A stretch of 64,000 nt of DNA from contig WPIO01000038.1 of assembly GCA_009760855.2 (NCBI GenBank), forward strand, positions 3,021,001 through 3,085,000, read 5' to 3'. The position numbers and the translations under genes are program-made. The notes under the pieces are model-generated. The model did not search any database and had not been told where the DNA came from. It saw only the letters and a program-made list of their open reading frames with translations. Every line of letters starts with the position of its first letter. The stretch's first letter is position 1. Positions 44,285-54,429 of the stretch are shown piece after piece. This stretch comes from Cristatella mucedo (taxonomy: Eukaryota; Bryozoa; Phylactolaemata; Cristatellidae).

Positions 44285-44363
44285 ATGGGCGACTTTTTCT
44301 ACGAATACGGTCATCCAGCTATAGCCAGCATGCCAGATGACATGCTGGGAGAAATGGTTGCCG
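44285..44363 (+). CDS. Z_B, exon 1
   Basis: Codes for 26 residues beginning MGDFFYEYGHPAIASMPDDM and ending GEMVA, then one base of a Gly codon. The ATG has a good context (AGGATGG). The donor CCG/GTAGGC leaves phase 1 exactly as in Z_A. The only long region of identity with the other copies is the SMPxxML motif; no signal peptide or membrane segment is seen. Confidence 0.65.
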
Positions 44364-44591
44364 GTAGGCGGCTGCTCCGCGTGCGTCGCTGAGCGTCGCG
44401 CGAGTCCAGAGAGCCGCTCGCGGGCCCGACGACCACTCGCTCAGCTTTCTCGGTGCCTATCTGGCACCACAGAATACGGGAATACGCCGGCATTGGCTAG
44501 CCACGCCAGCCGGTTGGCAAAACGCCGGGCGACGGGGCGCAACCGCTGGCATCGTCTGGTCGCGTCGCGTCGGATGTAGCCGGCGTTGCAG

Positions 44592-44770
44592 GCAGCGGCG
44601 AGTTCTTTCCGACGTGTCCGTTCTGCTTGCACACCGCGATCGCCACCTCGAGGCTGCCAATCTTCGACGCATGTAAGCGATGCTTTCTCACCAGAGGTGT
44701 AGAGGCAACTGGAGAGGAACCGAGACTTCCGGTGGCACGAAACGAAGATCAGGCGGCAGGCCGTGCGTAA
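44592..44770 (+). CDS. Z_B, exon 2: CPFC-x15-CxRC protein
   Basis: The acceptor GTTGCAG/GC restores a Gly codon. The frame reads GSGEFFPTCPFCLHTAIATS, RLPIFDACKRC, then the tail GEEPRLPVARNEDQAAGRA and stop TAA (44768-44770), total 85 residues with exon 1. Four Cys in the C-x2-C-x15-C-x2-C spacing probably bind one zinc ion; with only 23 residues between first and last Cys this would be a minimal knuckle. The intron is 228 bases. It is the most intact member: both frames open, stop near the expected place, poly(A) signal AATAAA at 44993-44998. Role unknown; an adaptor or ubiquitin/ribosome-associated factor would be guesses, and I do not make one. Confidence 0.7.
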
Positions 44771-45000
44771 CCAACCAGTTGTCGAGGCAGGTGTCCTCAA
44801 GAGAGCCTTCGAAATACCAGCGACCGACGCCCTCTGGCGGAGCGAGTAGACGTAGAATGACCACCGCGCCCGTCGCATCGCACCATTGATCAACCGCAGG
44901 TCTGCCCTCCGAAGGCTTGCATGCTGCGTCCGTCGCCGTGGAAGCTGCTGCTGCTGCTTCCGGTAGCAGCGGCGGCGCGGTCTGCTCGCTCGAATAAACG

Positions 45001-46200
45001 CTTCGACTGCTGCTTCACTGTGGGCCTCGCAAGGCAATTTCGCTGTCAACGCGACCTACATTACTAATCGCCACGTCCGCGACAGGCCCGGGTCGCTGCA
45101 ATCTTTTTCAGAGGAGTCCGCGAGATCGCGTGAGCTGAATCGCGAGAACCTTCGTGGGTACATTAAAATGACGCGTAGATTTGTTTTCCACACTTTTTTT
45201 TATTCTGCTCTCTTAATTTGTGGAGGATTTTAACCAAACTAAAGTGGATTGTAGCGGATGAGGGTTAAGGCCTCCGTCTTTGCGGCACATTTGCATGAGT
45301 GCCCGTGCGCACAATGACATGAAGTTGTTGCGACTTCATAAAATAAACAATTCGCTCTAATATCCACTCAAAATTTGAGCTAGACAATACCAATGGCGTG
45401 TCAATATTGGTTCAATTGGAATGGATTTCGGTGGATGTTGGTAGTTCTACGAACCCGAGACAGTCGATTGCCACTAGGACCAATCCTGGACTAACGACTC
45501 AACCTCAAACGGTCCCTACACAACTGAGTAGCGTCAGTATGCAAGCTGCAAGAGGATCATAACTCTGCGGACCTTTGCACAAGGGCCTTTGCCGTGGCGA
45601 CTCATCGTGTCAATACACGGCGAGTGGTCTCGCAGATCCACCAAAGTATTCTGCTTTACATTGACATAGAAATTCCGTAGGGTATGACATGCCTCGCTGA
45701 GCATATGCCAGAAGTTCGCAGCCTCATCGAAGCTCCGGCACCGGCGTCGGTGCTCACGTACGGCGCTCCGTCGAACGTGAGGACGCGCACAGCTTCAGGC
45801 GAAGCGTCCAAGCCGCCGTTCTCTCATGCCGAGGTTAACAACATGAAAACGAGGATCGAGCCTCGAACTGGTCGCAAAGCCGGCCGTAGGGACGCGAGAG
45901 CTCGATTGGCTACTTGCCTCCTTCATCTCTCGTTTTGCTCTGAAGTGGGGAAATTGCGACTGCGACCAGCCGCGTGCTCCGCCGCGGCGCATGCGCGGGC
46001 CAACTCGAGCGATGCAAAGCTTTACCAGGCCGAGGCTGCCCAAGAGTTTCACCTTGAACTCTCTCCTTCTTTTTAATCCTCTCTCGCTCTTCGCGGTAGC
46101 ACGGAAACGGGTAAGCGGCTGCAGCTAGACGCTTCAGGGCGTTGCAGCCGCAGCGTCCTTTCGCTCGCATAAGTTCTCTTGGGGCGCCATACGAATGTAA
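45001..46200. other. Unassigned; 130-codon frame at 45684-46076
   Basis: The plus frame is Ala/Arg/Ser rich (MTCLAEHMPEVRSLIEAPAP) in CpG-rich DNA. It has no recognised domain, and an antisense frame covers part of it. No TATA or poly(A) pairing was seen. It could be a first exon, but I cannot support that. Confidence 0.25.
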
Positions 46201-46204
46201 ACTT

Positions 46205-46332
46205 ACGAAAGCTTAATCTTAATTGTAATCTTAATCTTACTACGACAGCTTAATCTTAATTTGCTTAATCGCTTAATTAATCTTAATTTGCTTAATCGCT
46301 TAACTATTCTTAATTTGCTTAATCGCTAACTC
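46205..46332. repeat. Short tandem repeat, TTAATCTTAATTTGC units
   Basis: About five imperfect units built of CTTAATCTTAATT(T)GCTTAATCG, period about 25 bases in its second half. Confidence 0.8.
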
Positions 46333-46748
46333 GAGCTAAGCGAGCGCATCCTGACCCGTTGGAAGCCGCATTCCCACATTGCACATCCGGCGGCGAAATC
46401 ACATCCGGCGGCGAAATCCATCGCACCAGCGTAACGGCATTGAGCATCGCATTGGCGCAGCACGTGGTCTTCAGCAGCTGACTCGGAAACATATTTTCTT
46501 TCTGCTCGCTTTCCGTGGTATTGAATACAGCGTCTACTCCAAGTGCAAGCACATTCGTGCATTTGGGTTTTAGTCTGGACGCTACCTGGGATCGTACGCT
46601 CGATCAGCTCAGACCGCAGGTTGCAACGGCCTTTGGCACGTCAAGGAAAAACATGGTATTAATAGTCAAGTTGGTACGTAAAAACAGTTGGCATATAGAA
46701 ATTCGAAGAAAAAGTCACGCAGCCAAAGCTCGACTTGCAGTCAAAACA

Positions 46749-47058
46749 TTTATTTCACACAGCTGACCGTGCCGCCGCCACCGCATGACGTCAGCTCGCA
46801 CAGCGATCAGACTTCCATCGCTCTAGTCCCAGCATTCGATCTGATCGCCGGATGCGTCGCTCGCGGTGAGCTGGCCGGGCGTGCTCGCAACCGCCGGGCC
46901 GTCGCCTCGATCGCGAGTCTCGCCGAGTCTCGGCTCCTCCCCAGGCGCCTTTGGGCCTCTTTTCACGTGGCAGCGAGGACATGCGTCGAAGATGGGTAGG
47001 CTCGTCGGGGTCCGGGAAGTGTACAAGCAGAACGGACACGTCGGATACAATTTACAGC
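46749..47058 (-). CDS. Z_C, exon 2: CPFC-x15-CxRC protein and 3' UTR
   Basis: The acceptor TTGTAG/GC begins CKLYPTCPFCLYT, then SLPIFDACPRCHVKRG, GEEPRL and a longer tail (ETRDRGDGPAVAS, QLTASDASGDQIECWD) to the stop at 46825-46823. With exon 1 this gives 103 residues. All four Cys and LPIFDAC are kept, while residues before and after have changed, the pattern expected of a metal-binding core under constraint. AATAAA lies at 46754-46749 with the same downstream TTTTGACTGCAAGTCGAG as Z_D. Confidence 0.65.
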
Positions 47059-47161
47059 CTACAACGTGACGCTACACGAAGGAGCCAGAGTACGCCATTT
47101 CTCGTCGGTTGCACAGCGTCTCCTTGCGTTTCGCCAATCGTCTGCTGCGGCTTCCGAAAAT

Positions 47162-47940
47162 AATAATAATTAATAATAATAATGCACTTGATAAAGCGCT
47201 ATACAAAAATCTCCTTCCAGGTGCTTTAAATTTTCTGCAAAGGGAAACGCGACTGAATGGTGAGTAATATCTTGCTTGAAAAAGAACATGAATAACATGG
47301 TTATGGGTGACATGCACAGGGTCAGCATGCAAGTGCGGTTGGTGACAGCATGCACAGTGTCAGCACGCATAAGCACATGAAGGACGAATCACAGGGACCC
47401 GCTAAATGCTGTCCTAAATAGGTGTGTTTTTAATTCTTTTTAAATGTGGTCAAGTCAGGGGATGTTTTGACGCTAGTCGGGAGTGAGTTCCAGGCTTTGG
47501 GAGCATACGAGCTAAATGCACGGTCTCCAACGAATTTGAGGTTTGTACGAGGTAATGGTAAACTGTTGGATTCCGAAAATTGGGAGGTACGATGCTTGGC
47601 CTGGTGGGGGAGTAGATCTGAGAGATAGGCTGGAACCGAAGAATGAAGTGACCTAAAAGTGAGCGACGAAACCTTGAAGTCAATCCGTTGCTTGACTGGT
47701 AACCAGTGCAGGTCGGCGCGAAGTGGTATGACGTGGCACCTGCGACGCTCACGACAGACAAGCCTGGCTGCAGAGTTTTGCGCCAGTTGTAATCGCCTGA
47801 TTGGACATGCCGGTAGGCCACCAAGCAGTGAGTTACAGAAGTCAAGACGGAATGTCACAAATGCACGGACCAACATAGACGTGGTATCCTTAGCGAAACA
47901 AGCCCGAATTTTAGCAATGACAAGTTGCTGAAAGTATGCA
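47162..47940 (-). mobile_element. L2-like LINE inserted in the Z_C intron
   Basis: On the minus strand: TTSMLVRAFVTFRLDFCNSL, RRLQLAQNSAARLVCRERR, LHWLPVKQRIDFKVSSLTFRSLHS, GDRAFSSYAPKAWNSLP, then the 3' UTR, hairpin (47.19-47.25 kb) and an ATT tail (47162-47180). The frame is open for about 150 codons. It has the same orientation as Z_C and inflates the intron to about 1.03 kb against 228-313 in Z_A and Z_B. Confidence 0.85.
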
Positions 47941-48091
47941 GACATGATCATGGACCGACGCCGCATTCGCGTCCGTCGCGCGAAGTTGCCGAAAGAATTG
48001 ACCGAGCATTCGCCGGCGGCACAAGAGCTGCTCTGGACTCGCGAGCGCCACGAAGAGCGGCGCTCCGCGCGGAGCACAGCGGGCTTCTTAC

Positions 48092-48167
48092 TGTTCTTCA
48101 TTCTGTCCAGCATGCTCTCTGGCATGCTGGCTGCAGCTGCCTGCCATTTGCACGACACGTCGCTCAT
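48092..48167 (-). CDS. Z_C, exon 1
   Basis: Codes for 25 residues, MSDVSCKWQAAAASMPESML then DRMKN, plus one base (phase 1; with the acceptor GC the junction codon is AGC, Ser). The donor ACA/GTAAGA is close to consensus. Aligns with Z_A and Z_B, one residue shorter. An unspliced minus frame here runs on into the intron and the L2 insert. Confidence 0.6.
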
Positions 48168-48500
48168 CTTACATACAGCGATGCTCACATTATGTTCTCA
48201 CTCAAAGGTCATTGGCGGTGTCCTGGAAATGAGCCGCGCGTGGAAATTCAACCGATTCAACGAATTCAAATTCCCATGAGCCTCGCGGGGGGCGGGGCGG
48301 TGGCAAGGGGGGAGAGACTCGGGCCCGTCGCGGAAAAGAAAGCGCGCTCCGAAAGGCACCGACCCGAGCGGCACCAAGCGGCACGCTTGTGAGCTTCCGC
48401 TCCGTCTTTTATATTGGCTACTAGAGGGAGCCGTTCGTCATCGCTTTATGGCGACACAGCATTTGCATCCGCTGACGCTCGACGGCAGCCCGCACGAGCG
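48168..48500 (-). promoter_or_regulatory. Z_C promoter and 5' UTR
   Basis: On the minus strand GACGAACGGCTCCCTC, then TATA box CAATATAAAAGACGG (TATAAA at 48413-48408) and GACGGAGCGGAAG mirror the Z_B promoter. The upstream block TGTCGCCATAAAGCGATGACG is also shared. The overlapping plus frame 48448-48669 is taken as chance. Confidence 0.55.
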
Positions 48501-49304
48501 TCCGTTGCGAGCGTTACTCAATTCTGGAGGGCCTAAAAAACAAAGGCAGTGGCAGTTAATCAGTGTTAGCCTCGCCGTGCCATCCGCTACTCGCCAAGTT
48601 CTAAAGAAAGAGCGTAGGTTGCTTTCAGCTTTACTGAGATCGAAAGGCGTCCTTTTTGAGGAACTCTAGCAAGCTTGGTGACATCCTTTTTTTTTGACTA
48701 AGCGATCTCACATGGAACGGGAATTCATTTTCACAACAACTCAGTGTGAACGACCCATTTCAGTTTGAATAATCATTCAATAATGCCATCCGCTAGATTA
48801 AAGCGATTGGCATGCAGTCAAAATTAAGCTCGGCTTCTATTTACCTCCAAGTTCGCCCTTGAAATAAGGCAGATTGCTCATCCCTTTAAATCTGCACAAA
48901 GCTTCTAATAATGAGAATAATAAAAAGATTCACTCAAAGCACGCCCACCCAACTTACTCTCAGTATCCGCCTTTGAATGAAGCGAAACGGAAGCCGAGTT
49001 GAGTACCAATCTGTACGCTTTCAGGAGTTATGACCAACAAACGACAATTCACTTTGACTTTACGAATCTTGTTGCGGAGAGGTGAGGTTGTCACTTTTTC
49101 AAGTTTCGTTAACTTAGATTACATCGGGACGCCAGTCGTGAGTGAAGAAAGAGACATTCAGAATGACCTATGATGAAGCGCGCAACAGGCGCGTATGGCG
49201 CGAATAGTCGTTTCAGAGTTGTGAGCAAAATACAATGACACAATGCACGAGCACTCTATTCAGCTACCCACGTGACCAGCAGTTGAGTTTTTCACGACTT
49301 TCAA
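48501..49304. other. No recognisable feature
   Basis: Unassigned. CAGTCGTGAGTGAAGAAAGAG near 49132 looks like a diverged unit of the following 70-bp minisatellite. Confidence 0.4.
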
Positions 49305-49800
49305 TTTAGTCAGCTTGCGTCTTAACGTCAGTCGCGAGTGAAGCGATAGAGTGACGTGAAGCGCACATCAATAGTTTAGTCAGCTTGCGTCTTAACGTCA
49401 GTCGCGAGTGAAGCGATAGAGTGACGTGAAGCGCACATCAATAGTTTAGTCAGCTTGCGTCTTGACGTCAGTCGCGAGTGAAGCGATAGAGTGACGTGAA
49501 GCGCACATCAATAGTTTAGTCAGCTTGCGTCTTAACGTCAGTCGCGAGTGAAGCGATAGAGTGACGTGAAGCGCACATCAATAGTTTAGTCAGCTTGCGT
49601 CTTGACGTCAGTCGCGAGTGAAGCGATAGAGTGACGTGAAGCGCACATCAATAGTTTAGTCAGCTTGCGTCTTGACGTCAGTCGCGAGTGAAGCGATAGA
49701 GTGACGTGAAGCGCACATCAATATAGTTTAGTCAGCTTGCGTCTTGACGTCAGTCGCGAGTGAAGCGATAGTGTGACGTGAAGCGCACATCAAGAGCGTA
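49305..49800. repeat. 70-bp minisatellite, seven units
   Basis: CAGCTTGCGTCTT starts at 49311, 49381, 49451, 49521, 49591, 49661 and 49733: exact 70-base periods except for a two-base gain (ATATAG) before the last. Units are nearly identical. Each contains (T/A)ACGTCA, in several as the palindrome TGACGTCA, and further on GTGACGTGAAG, i.e. two CRE-like sites per unit. Confidence 0.97.
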
Positions 49801-50890
49801 CCGACACTCGGAGTGAGCGAGAGGTGAAACAAGGTCTTGTTGTTGGTAAGCTTTGCTGATAAAGGATCAACAAAGAGCGCTAAATAAATAAAGCATACGT
49901 AAAAAAAATAAAAATCAAGCGTAAAGACTCTGATAAAGGGCTGTGCCAAAGAATTTCGGCGTCTCTCAGCGAGCTGCTGACATGTTTCCCTGCTTGCACA
50001 TGTGTTTTACATCTCTGTCAGGGTTTCTGGAATTCGAAGACTCCGTACCTACGTAGGTTATTCGCCCCTCTGAGCTTGCATCCTCATTAAGACAGCATGA
50101 ACACGTGCTTTCACCGGTCTACGAGGTTCTTCAAATTGAGTTCCCAAAATATCTCAATGCTAGCTGTACAATATGCTCTCCGTACACTCATTTAAAAAAC
50201 ACCTGCACACACTATCTTTATTGCCATCCTAAGAGCGTGGCAACTAGCATCTGACTGTCACCGCAACTTTGCCTGACTACATAGATTTAACGTGAAACAA
50301 ACACCTTCCTGTATATCAAGGCACCCGCTCAGTTGCTCCGTTTGCTGACTGTAAATAAAATGTATCCTTAAAATGTGAAAACGCCAGCAACGATTGTGCA
50401 TCCAAAAAGCTAAGATCCCGAAAAACGTTGCGACCGACTTTAAACACCCGATCCACGCATTCGCCCGTTATCTAGGCTTTTAAGCAAATTATTATGCACA
50501 AGCAGTAATCTCCGAACGACGATCGCCGTTGACCACTGTTTTACTCAGTGATCTGCACTGCAATACATCCTGCTGCTCATCAATTTGATTGTCCTTTTGA
50601 CTCGGCCCGGGCTTTCGGCTGTCGCATTTTCGCTGCCGCGATGTCCACTCAGCTTATCGACCAAAGACGAACGAGAAATGCTGCGGTGATAACAGAATAG
50701 CGGCTTGTGCAATAAATGACTGCTCGCAGAAGCAGACGTCTTGTATTGGCGTTTTCTCGTTAGACTCGCGAATCGAATATCGTGTAGCTAAGTCCATCTC
50801 TGGAGCCTCTCATCTCGCCTCGGCAGCGCTGTCGTTGCACTGCAATGTCTAGATTGTGTATCTCAGAGGGAAATCTGAGAGAACTGATGT
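49801..50890. other. No recognisable feature
   Basis: AT-rich to mixed sequence without a frame above 80 codons that shows a motif; the minus frame 49949-49728 begins in the minisatellite and is not supported. Confidence 0.4.
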
Positions 50891-50894
50891 TAGA

Positions 50895-51005
50895 GCACAA
50901 AGAATAAAACACCCACACTTGATAAAGCGCCCTCAGAGAACAATCTCATTCTAGACGCTTTGCATTTACTACGAAGGAAACACTAACGAAGGTTAAGCGA
51001 AAGAT
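50895..51005 (-). mobile_element. L2 3' tail, minus orientation
   Basis: CACTTGATAAAGCGCCCTCAGAGAA, TCATTCTAGACGC, TTTGCATTTACT: the antisense of the L2 terminal hairpin, the ATT tail reduced to AATAAAAC. Confidence 0.7.
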
Positions 51006-51019
51006 TATCCAAAAAACCA

Positions 51020-51185
51020 CTAAGCTGCGTGATTTCTTGGGGATCTGCACTCGGTCCACTTTTTTCAACACTTAGTAACTCGTCCTCTTTCCACTGTGGT
51101 CGCCAAGCACAATCTAGGCTTTCACTCCTACGCAGATTACATTCAGTTTCACCTTCGCGTTGAACCCACCCGGCCGTTCAGCGCG
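51020..51185 (+). mobile_element. L2 RT scrap
   Basis: GGATCTGCACTCGGTCCACTTTTTTC, CGCCAAGCACAATCTAGGCTTTCACTCCTACGCAGATTACA (landmarks) match the B-to-C motif region of the L2 RT, with YADDT changed to YADYI. Confidence 0.6.
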
Positions 51186-51199
51186 TCAAAACCTTTCAT

Positions 51200-51670
51200 T
51201 TCCCCTGCCGTCTCTTGCACAATAGCTTGAAAACTCGTTGGTGTCACTTTGATCACAAGGAAATGTATTATTTAACGAGAATTGGAGCTTCGCACAGCCA
51301 ATTTGTGGACGGTTTGCCACAGATTGTAGTGAATTGCTGCTTCGAGCCAAGCCGTTGCCGTAGATTGCCGGATATTGCCCGATATTGGAGAGCGAAAGTG
51401 GTCAAAATGATCTGGTTGCATTAAAACAACGTGCTTTGCAATATGCATTCAGAATGGGAGCATTGAGAAACCAATTTCGGGGCACTTTATATCGGAATAA
51501 TTTTGGGTTTAGGCATAGGTCTGGGCTATTGCAGTCGATTGCAGTGCATTGCATCTGAACGGTTGAGGCAATTGTATTGAAGTTTCGCGAGTACGCTGTA
51601 AACAAAGATTAGAGCCAAGTGCGGTCACTATTAGAGCTTAAATGTACGCTTTCTGGTCATTTTGAGGCGG
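51200..51670 (+). repeat. Satellite-like monomers (~170 bp), about 2.5 units
   Basis: The landmark GGAGC(T/A)T(C/T)G..(G/A)CCAATTT recurs at 51284, 51453 and, degenerate, at 51632, spacing 169 and 179. Between lie GATTGCCGGATATTGCCCG and GATTGCAGTGCATTGCATC words shared with the 56.3-57.7 kb block. Confidence 0.6.
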
Positions 51671-51987
51671 ATGAGTGTGGTGGGGTGTGTTATTGGCCCG
51701 GGCCTGCACAGCTGATTGCAGACGCAAAGCCGCCGCGGTGCCATCCGTTTCTTGAGGGCAATGCCTAGGTCCGCCAGGCAGGCTTCATTATTTGGCCACC
51801 AGCTGCCTGGGGACCGACCACGAAGGGCCTCACCACAGCCTCCCGTCCGGTAGCCATCGGCGAGGAGTGAGTCCGGCTGGGGGAGGAACGACATTGTGGA
51901 CGTGACCGCGCCTACGGGCTTCCGTTCCATCGGGCTGCTGGAAAGAGCTGGTGACGGCGGCTGCCGCAGCTGTTGAAGTGTCGCAAG
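51671..51987. other. Upstream of P4; unassigned
   Basis: A 120-codon minus frame (51993-51631) is Pro/Ser/Leu rich, without recognised motif. The last 20 bases (TGTTGAAGTGTCGCAAG) align with the sequence just before the P1 start codon. Confidence 0.3.
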
Positions 51988-52697
51988 ATGCACCGTGCTG
52001 AACGCCGGTCGCTCGTGCTCAGCTTGTGCCTCAGTTGGCTACAGCGCTTCCGTGGAACGCTCGCCTCCTCGTGTTCAGCTGCCACGTTACTCGGTTTTAC
52101 GTTACTGCATCTCGCTCACAGCGAAGATCGCAGCCGGTAGTAGCGCAGCCGGTAGCCAGTAGCCGAGTACGATGGCGCTGCCCACAGCGACTCGGCGTCT
52201 GACAGCCTGCCGCTTCGCGGCCATGCTAAAGTTGGCGGCGGCTCGCATCTAGTCGCCAGAGAGCTCGGCGGTGCACTGCTGCCTCGGCTATCGTCACCCT
52301 ACGCGGCGTCCGATCGGACGGCGCCGCCTCAGCCGGTCGAGCACAACACGACCGTGACCGTCGTGGCGAGCTTCTCGCCCCGCGTCGAGAACCACGTGCG
52401 GCTCATGTTCGAGGACAAATTCGGTGAGTGTCGCGTCCACGCCATGGGACCGGCGATGGCGCTGTGGCGAGGCGCCGTCGCGGCGAGCGTTCACTTCCTC
52501 CTGTCGCAGTATCTGCTGGCGCGCGACAGTGGTGACTGCGGTGGCGAGGCAGCGCCGATCGAGGCCTGGCAGGAGAACTACGTCTACACTATGCGGCTGC
52601 GTCCGAGCGACTACGCGACGCTCGACGCCGGACGTCTGCTCGGCATTCCGACCAACGCCGGCTTCAGCTACAGAAAGGACGGGCTGATGGATCCACG
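51988..52697 (+). pseudogene. P4: full-length copy of the P first exon with in-frame stops
   Basis: Starts MHRAERRSLVLSLCLSWLQRFRGTL, with a signal-anchor-like stretch, then SEDRSR and three in-frame TAG codons (52138-52170). The frame then stays open: DSASDSLPL, ARELGGALLP, TVTVVASFSPRVENHVRLMFEDK, ALWRGAVAASVHFLLSQYLL, AWQENYVYTMRLRP, GFSYRKDGLMDP, with the phase-2 donor CG/GTAAGC at 52697/52698. No frameshift has occurred over 236 codons, so the stops may be recent, or a small intron removes them. Length equals P1 within a few bases. It points away from the P1 last exon; a partner exon would have to lie beyond 64 kb. Confidence 0.75.
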
Positions 52698-53140
52698 GTA
52701 AGCGGCGGCAGGCGCTCAGTGCAGAGGCAGCGTTCAAATTACAAAGGCAGCGTTCGCGTGGTGAGTATCGTCTTCAGCGGAAACGTGATTCAGCCTGACC
52801 TAATCCACACGTAGGCGTTAGTGTTGGACACTTGCTAGATTCAAAGCCCACAATACATATATGTGATTGTTTCACAATACAAAGCCTGCCAAGTTTGTTT
52901 CCTTATTGTAAGCGTGGTAACACTGTTTCTCGAGCCAGAGAGATTCGGCAACCACTGGCTTACTAGCTACGGTACTGTCCGCCAATAAAAGGTCGGTCAT
53001 CTGCTAATATCTGAGTACCCCTGCGATGTGAAAATATAAAGACTTCATGAGCAGATAGCCCAGTGGCCGAGAGGTGACACAGCAGGTCTCCGCTGGAGCA
53101 GAGAAAGGTCCAACTGCCACGAGTTGATTTGATGGTGCAC
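52698..53140 (+). other. P4 downstream (intron-like) sequence
   Basis: GCGCTCAGTGCAGAGGCAGCG, CCTGACCTAATCCACACGTA, TTTCTCGAGCCAGAGAGATTC and GAGGTGACACAGCAGGTCTCC(G/A)CTGGAG recur next to P2 and, inverted, next to P1 and P3. Confidence 0.6.
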
Positions 53141-53554
53141 GTCAAGAAATTACTTATAAAATTGGTCTAGCAATTGCATGTTATCTAGCACACCTTTCGC
53201 AAGAGAAACGTCCAAGTTGGAAACAAACAAGGACTATGACAATCCTCGCGGACTGAGTTAGGGTTGTGTATGTCAGCAGCTCCGTTGAAGTGCAGGCCAA
53301 TGGGGCAGGCAGAAATGGCCGATGCTTGCTTCTTAGACAAAAAGTGCCCGTTGAGCAAGTCTCGATGAACAAGGGAAGCTCTCGACACGTCACAGTGCGT
53401 GCGGAGCCGACGATGCCAATGCCATGCAAATGAACTCGCCGATGTTTGCAAAAATCATTGGTCGTTCAGAGCCGGGTGCGTTTTCAAAAGAATAATTAAT
53501 TCGGTGAGTGTGGGCACCATTAGTCAGTATCCTGACTGAACTGGGCTGTGGTAA
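53141..53554. other. No recognisable feature
   Basis: Two short minus frames without motifs. Confidence 0.35.
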
Positions 53555-53940
53555 TACGAGAGCTCAGACTGCCTAAGTAGCAGCAGGCTCTCGGACGGTA
53601 CAGGACAATGGCTCTCGGCAGATGAATCGGCAGTCCGGCACAAATCCTTGCATTTGCAGTATCAGTGGGTACATCAATCTACCACTAACTGGCGCCAGCT
53701 GTCTGGTGGGTTTGGAACAAACGATTGCACGACGATGCAAAAATAATAATGCATGCACTAAATGTAACGGCTGCCTTAGGAGTACATGTTGAGGGAGAGG
53801 GCTAGATTCCGCCTTGACGCCGGCAGTCGTCTAGATTGTGTAAACTGGCCTTGACCGACGTGGTTTTCCGAATGAAGCGCTGGGAGCTTGCAGACTTGCC
53901 CCTCGGTCGCGTTACTCAGCCAGATGACTAGTCATGAGGA
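53555..53940 (+). mobile_element. Solo LTR (fragment) of the Gmr1-like family
   Basis: CTCAGACTGCCTAAGTAGCAGC, ATGGCTCTCGGCAGATGAATCGGCAGTCC, CAAATCCTTGCATTTGCAG, GGGCTAGATTCCG and GGTTTTCCGAATGAAGCGC match the LTR at 55.71-56.12 kb in order and strand. Confidence 0.6.
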
Positions 53941-54262
53941 GGACGGCCCCATTTGGTGGCTCATCAGTGAGATCTAGGATGGTCTCTCCACCATGATGGG
54001 CACGTCAGCACTCAGTGTGAGCACAAGCTTGGCAAGAGCAGTCAGTGCATGGCAGCCTGCTCTGGTTTGAATTACCAGAGAGCGGCAAGCAGGAGATTGT
54101 AATGCCCGAGGATCAGAGAGAGAAGCCCGCGGGAGACGATTCTCATGCTTCGAGCTTCGAGCCGGAGCAGCAATTCGCTGAGACACGAAATGAGCAGGAA
54201 GCCGGAGCAGCTGCGGGAATCAGAGGAGAATACAGCGACGCAAGAAAAAAAAACCCTAGCTG
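53941..54262 (+). mobile_element. Gmr1-like element, gag-like charged segment
   Basis: The frame 54045-54263 (PEDQREKPAGDDSHASSFEPEQQFAETRNEQEAGAAA) is Glu/Gln/Ala rich like the segment at 27.8-27.97 kb and directly follows an LTR copy on the same strand, the position of gag. No zinc knuckle. Confidence 0.4.
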
Positions 54263-54264
54263 AT

Positions 54265-54425
54265 TAAACAGCCTCGTGTTGTATAGCGACAGAAGAGCAT
54301 TTACGGCTATCACCACCGCTTGCAGTGGCGATAAAGAATCTCCCACCACAGGAATCGAACCCACGACCTCGGGACCGAGGTCGTGAAAGCAACCGCCTTA
54401 CCTAGTGTGCCATCACGGCTAACCG
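54265..54425 (-). mobile_element. tRNA-headed SINE copy
   Basis: The reverse complement: AGCCGTGATGGCACACTAGG, B box GTGGGTTCGATTCCTG, GGGAGATTCTTTATCGCCAC, GCAAGCGGTGGTGATAGCCG, ACACGAGGCTGTTTAATCAGC. Very similar to the copies at 27.7 and 43.7 kb. Confidence 0.7.
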
Positions 54426-54429
54426 CAAG

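Noticed and set aside
44441-45049. 202-codon minus frame
   Set aside because: Antisense to Z_B exon 2 and its 3' UTR; cross-copy conservation favours the plus-strand CPFC reading.
46688-46999. 103-codon plus frame
   Set aside because: Antisense to the Z_C second exon.
49305-49800. CRISPR-like array
   Set aside because: Seven head-to-tail 70-base units without unique spacers, in a eukaryotic context; it is a minisatellite.
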